A stretch of DNA of 64,000 nucleotides from Brevibacterium sanguinis (lineage in GTDB: Bacteria > Actinomycetota > Actinomycetes > Actinomycetales > Brevibacteriaceae), in contig NZ_QNSB01000007.1 of NCBI RefSeq assembly GCF_003315415.1, positions 1-64,000 of the forward strand, in the 5' to 3' direction. Below are positions 58,314 through 64,000 of this stretch, piece by piece. The notes under the pieces were generated by a model that saw only the letters and a program-made list of their open reading frames with translations, did not search any database and was not told the DNA's origin. The position numbers and the translations under genes are program-made. Position 1 is the stretch's first letter. Every line of letters begins with the position of its first letter.

Positions 58314-60244
58314 CATTCCTAGAGTCGATCAGCTCGCCCTCCGAGCTGCGCGGGCTGGACGCGGCCGAATGCGAGGTCCTCGCCAAGGAGATCCGCGACT
58401 ACCTCATCACGACGGTCGCGGGCACCGGCGGGCACCTCGGCCCCAACCTCGGCGTCGTCGAACTGACGATGGGACTGCACCGGGTCTTCGACTCCCCGCG
58501 CGACACCCTGCTCTTCGACGTCGGCCACCAGACCTACGTCCACAAGCTCCTCACCGGCCGCATCGCCGACTTCGCGACCCTGCGCCAGCGCGACGGCCTG
58601 TCCGGCTACCCCAGCCGGGAGGAGAGCGAGCACGACGTCATCGAGAACTCCCACGCCTCGGCGTCCCTGTCCTGGGCCGATGGGATCGCCAAGGCCCACC
58701 AGCTGCGGGGAGAGACCGACCGCCACGTCGTCGCGGTCATCGGCGACGGCGCGCTGACCGGGGGAATGGCCTGGGAGGCGCTCAACACGATCGCCGCCGA
58801 CAAGTCGACCCCGCCGCGCAAGCTCATCATCGTCGTCAACGACAACGGTCGCTCCTATGCCCCCACGGTCGGCGGATTCGCCGACCACCTCGACGAACTG
58901 CGCACCACCTCCGGCTACGAGAAGCTGCTGTCGTGGGGCAAGAGCACGCTGAAGCAGTCCGGCGCCCCCGGGCGGGCCGCGTACAGCGCGATCCACGGCG
59001 TCAAGCGCGGACTCAAGGACATGGTCAGCGCCGAGCAGACGGGCATGTTCGACGAGCTCGGCATCAAGTACCTGGGCCCCGTCGACGGGCACGACCTGAC
59101 CGCCGTCGAGAAGGCCCTGCAGCGGGCCAGGCACTACGACGGCGGGCCGATCATCGTGCACATGATCACCCAGAAGGGCCAGGGCTACGACCCCGCCGTC
59201 AACGACGACGCCGACCAATTCCACTCGGTGGGCGTCATCGACCCCGTCACCGGACGGTCGACGCCGTCGAAGCAGACGTCGTGGACCTCGGTGTTCGGCG
59301 ACGAGATCCTCGACATCGCCACGACCCGTGACGACATCGTCGCGGTCACCGCCGCCATGCTGCTGCCGGTGGGTCTGCAGAAGTTCGCCGAGGCGTACCC
59401 CGAGCGCGTCTTCGACGTCGGCATCGCCGAGCAGCACGCCGTCGCCTCGGCGGCGGGACTGTCCTACGGCGGACTCCACCCGGTCGTGTGCATCTACGCG
59501 ACATTCCTCAACCGGGCCTTCGACCAGATCCTCATGGACGTCGCCCTCCACGGTCAGGGTGTGACCTTCGTCCTCGACCGGGCCGGGATCACCGGGCCCG
59601 ACGGGGCCAGCCACCACGGCATCTGGGACATCGCGATGCTGCGGATCGTCCCCGGGCTCAAGCTCGCGGCCCCACGGGACGGGGCCCGGCTGACCGAGGA
59701 GCTGCGGGAGGCCGTCGCGATCTCCGACGCCCCGACCGTCATCCGGTTCCCGCGGGGCAGCGTCGGCGCCGACATCCCCGCCGTCCGCCGTCTCGCCGAC
59801 GGGGTCGACGTCCTCCGGGAGGTGCCCGCCGGCGCGTCCCGGGACGTCCTCATCGTCTCCGTCGGACCGCTCGCCGCCCGCGCCCAGGACGTCGCCGACC
59901 GCCTCGCCGAGCTGTCGATCTCGGCGACGATCGTCGACCCCAGGTGGGTCCTGCCGGTGCCAGGCAGCGTCATCGACACGGCCCGCGAGCACAGCCTCGT
60001 CGCCGTCATCGAGGACGGCGTGAAGATCGGCGGGATCGGCTCCCAGATCAGGGGGGATCTGCGCGCGGCCGATTCGCGCATCGGCGTCGTCGAGCTCGGC
60101 TCACCCGACGAGTTCCTGCCCCAGGGCACCCGTGACGAGATCCTCGAGTACGCCGGACTCGACGTCGCGACGATGGTCGAGGAGATCGTCCACATGCTGC
60201 CCGCCGACCTGCGCTCCCGGGCGCAGTCGCGCACGGCCGTCTGA
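58310..60244 (+). CDS. dxs: 1-deoxy-D-xylulose-5-phosphate synthase
   Basis: Thiamine-diphosphate enzyme of 644 residues that condenses pyruvate with glyceraldehyde 3-phosphate, the first step of the MEP isoprenoid route. HLGPNLGVVELTMGLH is near 42, the ThDP motif GDGALTGGMAWEALNT near 146-161, and the transketolase middle and C-terminal domains are complete (GIAEQHAVASAAG near 372). GGAGCGAGG lies upstream of the ATG at 58310. Isoprenoids made here also feed the undecaprenyl carrier used by mraY and murG. Confidence 0.95.
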   Translation: MTFLESISSPSELRGLDAAECEVLAKEIRDYLITTVAGTGGHLGPNLGVVELTMGLHRVFDSPRDTLLFDVGHQTYVHKLLTGRIADFATLRQRDGLSGYPSREESEHDVIENSHASASLSWADGIAKAHQLRGETDRHVVAVIGDGALTGGMAWEALNTIAADKSTPPRKLIIVVNDNGRSYAPTVGGFADHLDELRTTSGYEKLLSWGKSTLKQSGAPGRAAYSAIHGVKRGLKDMVSAEQTGMFDELGIKYLGPVDGHDLTAVEKALQRARHYDGGPIIVHMITQKGQGYDPAVNDDADQFHSVGVIDPVTGRSTPSKQTSWTSVFGDEILDIATTRDDIVAVTAAMLLPVGLQKFAEAYPERVFDVGIAEQHAVASAAGLSYGGLHPVVCIYATFLNRAFDQILMDVALHGQGVTFVLDRAGITGPDGASHHGIWDIAMLRIVPGLKLAAPRDGARLTEELREAVAISDAPTVIRFPRGSVGADIPAVRRLADGVDVLREVPAGASRDVLIVSVGPLAARAQDVADRLAELSISATIVDPRWVLPVPGSVIDTAREHSLVAVIEDGVKIGGIGSQIRGDLRAADSRIGVVELGSPDEFLPQGTRDEILEYAGLDVATMVEEIVHMLPADLRSRAQSRTAV

Positions 60245-60250
60245 CACCGC

Positions 60251-60285
60251 CGGTTCCGCCCGACGGACCACGCCGGCGGGAACCG
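60251..60285. terminator. hairpin between dxs and rnd
   Basis: CGGTTCCGCC (60251-60260) pairs with GGCGGGAACCG (60275-60285) with one bulged G, between converging genes. No long T run is present. Confidence 0.55.
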
Positions 60286-60358
60286 ACCGTGCCTCGCTAG
60301 GGGTGGATCGGCCTCCCGGCCCTGACGGGTCCATCGCTCGAGTGAGCCCTGTGCCTGC

Positions 60359-61543
60359 TCAGCCCTCGGCCGAGTCCTCCGGCAGCGACTCCAGCGCCCT
60401 CTCGAGGACCGGGGCGCAGAGTTCGATCTGCCAGGCGCGCGCACCGTGGTCGGCGAGGAACCCGGGAACGTCGACGCCCGGCCTGGCCGCCAGCGCCTTG
60501 ACGGCGGCCGGCTGCAGGAGCACATCGTGCGGGATCTCCATGTCCTCGGCCCGCACGGCGATCGCGGCCTTGAGCGCGGCCGTGCGCTCCCGGATGTCCG
60601 TGCGGCTCAGCGGGGACCGCAGCCCGTCGGAGGCCTCCTGACGCCGAGGCAGCTCCTCCGTGGTCAGTCGCGCGGCCTTCCGGTAGGCGCGGAAGAGTCG
60701 GGCGGACTCGGCCCGGGAGAGCTTCGGCCACAGCGAGAGGATGTCGTCGCTCGAGCGCACCCGCGACAGCGACAGCGCGATGAGCTCCCGGTCGCGGAGG
60801 ATGCGCGAGGGCGCGATGTCGGATTCCGAGGCCATCGAGTCGCGCGCCCGCCAGAGCTCGCGGACCTTCGCGATGTCCTTGCGGGACTTGAGCTTCGACA
60901 GGCCCTGCGTCCGCCTCCACGGCTCCGCGTGGTGCTTCGGCGCGAAGGAGAGCAGGTGCTCGAACTCCTGGCGGGCGTACTCCCACTTGCCGGAGTCGAT
61001 GAGCTCCTGCTTGAGGACGGCGCGCATCGGCAGCAGGACCTCGACGTCGAGGGCCGCGTAGTCGAGCCAGTCCTCGGGAAGCGGACGCACCGACCAGTCG
61101 ACGGCCGAATGCTCCTTCGCCAGGCGCACCCCGAGCGCCCGCTCGGCCACCGCGGCCAGACCGAACTTCTCCCACCCGAGCAGCCGGGCGGCGAGCTCGG
61201 TGTCGAAGAGGGCCGCCGGGCGCATGCCGCGCTCCTGCAGGCACGGCAGGTCCTGGGTCGCCGAGTGGATGACCCATTCGTCGTCGCCGAAGGCTCCGTT
61301 GAGGTCCGCGAGGGTGCCCAGCGCCTCGGAGTCGAAGAGGAACGTGCCCGCCGAGGCGCGGCGGACCTGGACGAGGAAGGCGCGCTGGCCGTAGCGGATG
61401 CCCGAGGCGCGTTCGGCGTCGATGGCGATGGGGCCGGATCCGGCCGCCAGGCGCTCGACGGCGCGGGCGAACTCGCTCGCGGTGGCGACGACTGGCGGCG
61501 TCCCTTCGGCCGGGGATGTCAGCAGCGGTGGTTCTTCGGTCAT
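60359..61543 (-). CDS. rnd: ribonuclease D
   Basis: 3'-5' exoribonuclease of 394 residues used in tRNA and other RNA 3'-end maturation. The DEDD exonuclease domain has the first acids in AIDAERASG near 39-47, HSATQDL near 94, and the third motif DYAALDVEVLL near 161 with Tyr and Asp. One or two HRDC domains follow (about 210-390). It overlaps the DUF3000 gene in an ATGA junction and belongs to the same transcript; the two are paired in other actinobacteria. Confidence 0.92.
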   Translation of the reverse strand: MTEEPPLLTSPAEGTPPVVATASEFARAVERLAAGSGPIAIDAERASGIRYGQRAFLVQVRRASAGTFLFDSEALGTLADLNGAFGDDEWVIHSATQDLPCLQERGMRPAALFDTELAARLLGWEKFGLAAVAERALGVRLAKEHSAVDWSVRPLPEDWLDYAALDVEVLLPMRAVLKQELIDSGKWEYARQEFEHLLSFAPKHHAEPWRRTQGLSKLKSRKDIAKVRELWRARDSMASESDIAPSRILRDRELIALSLSRVRSSDDILSLWPKLSRAESARLFRAYRKAARLTTEELPRRQEASDGLRSPLSRTDIRERTAALKAAIAVRAEDMEIPHDVLLQPAAVKALAARPGVDVPGFLADHGARAWQIELCAPVLERALESLPEDSAEG

Positions 61544-62154
61544 CGACGTCGCCCGGGCAGGGCTGAAACTCCTTCAGGCAGTGGGGGCAGTCCGGCGACC
61601 GTGCACAGCAGGTCGATCCACGCCTCGAAGTGATCGCCGATCAGTTCCGGCTCCGCGATCACCGGGGTCCAGGAAGCGCGCAGCTCCAAGTCTATCGTGG
61701 CCGGACGGGTCGCAAGCGTCCCGAAGCTCTCGGACAGCACCCGCGTCGTGGTCCCGCCGGCGGCGACGACCTCGCAGCCGTTGGACTCGAGGGCGTCCTC
61801 GAGCCAGGTCCAGGCGACATGCCCGAGCATGGCCTCATTGCCCAGCTCGTGCTCGAGCTCGGCCCGGATGTAGGACACGACCCGGAACGGCCCCTCCCAC
61901 TCGGCGGGGGAGTCGGGGTCGTAGAGGACGACGATGCGCCCGGTGGCGAGCTCCTCGATGGTCTCGCCGCTGGCGCGCATGAACGTCTCATCCGCACGGA
62001 CCTCGGCCCCGAGGGCGTAGGAGTAGGGGGCCAGCTTCGCCGGCGCCGGGATCTCGGAGATCGACACGTTGTCCGTGTTCCGGGCGGCGCGCAGCACCGA
62101 GGTGACGGCGGAGAACTCCGCCGGAATCCGATTGAGAGGTGAGGTGTTGACCAC
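61540..62154 (-). CDS. DUF3000 family protein
   Basis: Actinobacteria-restricted soluble protein of about 204 residues, function unknown. Conserved parts include IPAPAKLAPYSYALGAEV near 36-53, GRIVVLYDPDSP near 72 and HVAWTWLEDALE near 112. An in-frame GTG at 62163 gives three more residues, but TATCGT lies exactly seven bases before the GTG at 62154, the leaderless spacing seen in many genes of this window, so I prefer 62154. Confidence 0.88.
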   Translation of the reverse strand: MVNTSPLNRIPAEFSAVTSVLRAARNTDNVSISEIPAPAKLAPYSYALGAEVRADETFMRASGETIEELATGRIVVLYDPDSPAEWEGPFRVVSYIRAELEHELGNEAMLGHVAWTWLEDALESNGCEVVAAGGTTTRVLSESFGTLATRPATIDLELRASWTPVIAEPELIGDHFEAWIDLLCTVAGLPPLPEGVSALPGRRR

Positions 62155-62310
62155 ACTCGCCACGATAGATGAGGCGGCAGGGCAGCGGAATCATCCACGC
62201 CGTGGCCGGTGAGGGAAATGTCGCCGGGGACCGGGCGGGAGTCAAGACGCCGCATCTTGAAAACACCCTCCGGTGGGCGCGCGGTCGGGCGGGATGGGAA
62301 GATGGGGACC

Positions 62311-63357
62311 ATGACCTCCACCTTGCTGCCCGCCCTGCGTGCGGAGCCGATCGACCACACTCCGGTCTGGTTCATGCGCCAGGCCGGACGTTCCCTTCCC
62401 GAGTACCGGGCGCTGCGCGCGGGAACCTCGATGCTCGCCGCCTGCCGCGACCCCGAACTCGTCACCGAGATCACGTGCCAGCCGGTGCGCCGGCACGGAG
62501 TCGACGCGGCGATCTTCTTCTCCGACATCGTCGTGCCCCTGCAGGCGGCCGGCGTCGACGTGGAGATCGTGGCCGGGAAGGGCCCGGTCATCGCCGAGCC
62601 GATCCGCAGCCGCGCCGACGTCGACGCCCTCCCCGAGCTCGACCCCGAGCAGATTCCCGACATCGCCGAATCCATCGGCCGCATCAGGGCCGAGCTCGGC
62701 GACCGGACCCCCCTCATCGGGTTCGCCGGCGCCCCCTTCACCCTGGCCAGCTACCTCATCGAAGGGGGACCGAGCCGGAACCACGAGAAGACGAAGTCGC
62801 TGATGATCGCCGAGCCCGAGACCTTCTCGGCGCTGCTGGCCAAGCTCGCACGGATCTCCGCGACCTTCATCGACGTCCAGCTGGGCGCCGGCGCCCAGGC
62901 GTTCCAGCTCTTCGACTCCTGGGCCGGCTACCTCTCCCGGCGCGACTACGAGGACCATGTGCTCGAGCACTCGAGCGCCGTCTTCGCAACCCTCGCCGGA
63001 CACGACGTGCCGAGCATCCACTTCGGCGTCCAGACCGGGGAGCTGCTCGGCGCGATGTCCCGGGCCGGGTCCACCGCGATGGGAGTCGACTTCCGGGTCG
63101 GCCTCGCGGACGCCTCGACGCGGGTGCGGCCCGGTCAGGCGCTGCAGGGCAACCTCGACCCCGCCCTGCTCTTCGCCCCGTGGGAGGCCCTGGCCCCGCG
63201 GATCGCGGCGATCGTGCGCGAGGGCCTCGAGCACGAGGGAGGCTTCGTCTTCAACCTCGGCCACGGGGTCCTGCCCGACACCGACCCCGAGGTGCCCGGA
63301 CGCATCGTCGACGAGGTCCACCGGGTGTCGGCCGAGATCCTCGCCTCCCGCGTCTGA
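62311..63357 (+). CDS. hemE: uroporphyrinogen decarboxylase
   Basis: Decarboxylates uroporphyrinogen III to coproporphyrinogen III. The protein is 348 residues with WFMRQAGRSLPEYR near 20-33, the first family signature, and GFAGAPFTLASYLIEGG near 137-153, the second. GAAGAT stands seven bases before the ATG at 62311, suggesting a leaderless start; the in-frame ATG at 62302 is less likely. The stop TGA shares a base with the ATG of the next haem gene. Confidence 0.95.
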   Translation: MTSTLLPALRAEPIDHTPVWFMRQAGRSLPEYRALRAGTSMLAACRDPELVTEITCQPVRRHGVDAAIFFSDIVVPLQAAGVDVEIVAGKGPVIAEPIRSRADVDALPELDPEQIPDIAESIGRIRAELGDRTPLIGFAGAPFTLASYLIEGGPSRNHEKTKSLMIAEPETFSALLAKLARISATFIDVQLGAGAQAFQLFDSWAGYLSRRDYEDHVLEHSSAVFATLAGHDVPSIHFGVQTGELLGAMSRAGSTAMGVDFRVGLADASTRVRPGQALQGNLDPALLFAPWEALAPRIAAIVREGLEHEGGFVFNLGHGVLPDTDPEVPGRIVDEVHRVSAEILASRV

Positions 63358-64000
63358 TGCGCGTCGCGGTCATCGGCGGGGGAGTCTCCGGCCTCGTCGC
63401 GGCTCACCGGCTCGCCCCGCACCACGAGGTGACCCTCGTCGAGGCGAGCGAGCGCCTCGGCGGCTGCCTGCGGTCGACGGACCTCGGCGGAGCCTTCCCC
63501 GCCGGCCTCGACGTCGGCGCCGAGGCGAGCCTCCACCGGCGCAGGGAGACCCGCGAGCTCGCCGCGGAGCTGGGCCTGCCGCCCGAGTTCCCGTCGACGG
63601 CCCACTCCTCGCAGATCCTCGCGCGAGGCCGTCTCCACACGATCCCCAGGCGCACGGTGATGGGCGTGCCCGCCGCGCCCGCCGACCTCACCGACCTCCT
63701 CGGCGCGGTGGGGGCCGAGCGGGTCGCCGCGGAGGTCCTGACCCCGCCGATCGCCGACGACGTCTCCCTCGGCGGCTTCCTCGCCGCGCGCCTCGGCGAC
63801 GATCTCGTCGACACCCTCGTCGACCCGCTGCTCGGCGGGGTGTACGCGGGACGCTGCCGGGATCTGTCCCTGGCCGCGACGGTGCCCGCGCTCCTGCTGG
63901 CCGCCCGAGCGGGCACCTCGGTGCTCGACCTCGTCCGCTCGCTCGTCGCCGCCCGCGACGCGGCGGCCGGACCGCCGCAGCCGGTGTTCATGACCACGGT
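63357..64000 (+). CDS. hemY: coproporphyrinogen/protoporphyrinogen oxidase, 3' part outside the window
   Basis: FAD-dependent oxidase of the HemY/CgoX type; in actinobacteria it oxidises coproporphyrinogen III. The frame runs open to the window end and gives 214 residues. The dinucleotide-binding loop VIGGGVSGLVAAHRL is at residues 5-19, the FAD-linked VEASERLGG near 28-36, and DPLLGGVYAGRCRDLSL near 159, a strong family signature. It follows hemE directly (TGATG junction). With hemH earlier in the window this gives three of the terminal haem genes. Confidence 0.9.
   Translation, partial: MRVAVIGGGVSGLVAAHRLAPHHEVTLVEASERLGGCLRSTDLGGAFPAGLDVGAEASLHRRRETRELAAELGLPPEFPSTAHSSQILARGRLHTIPRRTVMGVPAAPADLTDLLGAVGAERVAAEVLTPPIADDVSLGGFLAARLGDDLVDTLVDPLLGGVYAGRCRDLSLAATVPALLLAARAGTSVLDLVRSLVAARDAAAGPPQPVFMTT

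Overview
The window is a 64 kb chromosomal stretch from a high-GC Gram-positive bacterium, order Micrococcales, with Brevibacterium or a close relative as my best guess. The lineage call rests on the actinobacterial division and cell-wall cluster running into sepF, yggT and divIVA, a MurE carrying the DNPR motif of meso-diaminopimelate adders, the actinobacteria-restricted families DUF3000, DUF3093, DUF3159, DUF3710, DUF4192, DUF4193 and SepH, and a fused CydDC. I saw no tRNA, rRNA, CRISPR array, insertion sequence or prophage. Almost everything is core genome, so the interest lies in the spaces between genes.

Layout. 1-359: regulatory region of the division cluster, with MraZ-type boxes on both strands. 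360-20581: mraZ, rsmH, ftsL, ftsI, murE, murF, mraY, murD, ftsW, murG, murC, ftsQ, ftsZ, pgeF, sepF, yggT, divIVA, lspA and an RluD-type pseudouridine synthase; most neighbours from rsmH to murC overlap by a few bases. 20699-26110: dnaE, hisD, nrdR. 26111-31062: a structured intergenic region, a HelD-type helicase and a spermidine-synthase-fold protein (both minus), and a DUF4192 protein. 31210-35809: primary sigma factor, a lipoprotein amidase (minus) and topoisomerase subunit B. 35865-43486: an M56 membrane protease and BlaI-type repressor (minus), divergent from cydA-cydB-cydDC with well-formed operators between them. 43461-46164: sepH, ferrochelatase and a small unknown protein. 46455-51099: DUF4193, DUF3093, dut, DUF3710, an OB-fold protein, DUF3159 and two TrkA proteins. 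51138-57799: APC permease, TrmA-type RNA methyltransferase, a small membrane protein and aconitase. 57800-64000: terminator, pseudogene scrap, dxs, RNase D, DUF3000, hemE and the start of hemY/cgoX.

How the genes work together. The first third builds and places the division septum: MurC-F, MraY and MurG make lipid II, FtsW and FtsI polymerise and crosslink it, FtsZ with SepF and SepH form the ring, and DivIVA marks poles. The cyd block is a quinol oxidase with its own assembly exporter and, apparently, its own BlaI/M56 switch. hemH, hemE and hemY belong to the coproporphyrin-dependent haem route and would supply that oxidase.

The strongest unusual signals are regulatory. (1) Two perfect tandem dyads in front of cydA and a related degenerate one in front of blaI. 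(2) A perfect 18-bp palindrome centred on the predicted transcription start of aconitase, which is also the start codon of a leaderless 33-codon upstream ORF whose stop overlaps the acnA start. (3) A second leaderless upstream ORF, 17 codons, coupled in the same way to dxs. (4) Many genes with a -10 hexamer 6-8 nt before the start codon, indicating leaderless mRNAs. (5) A two-hairpin RNA candidate downstream of nrdR.
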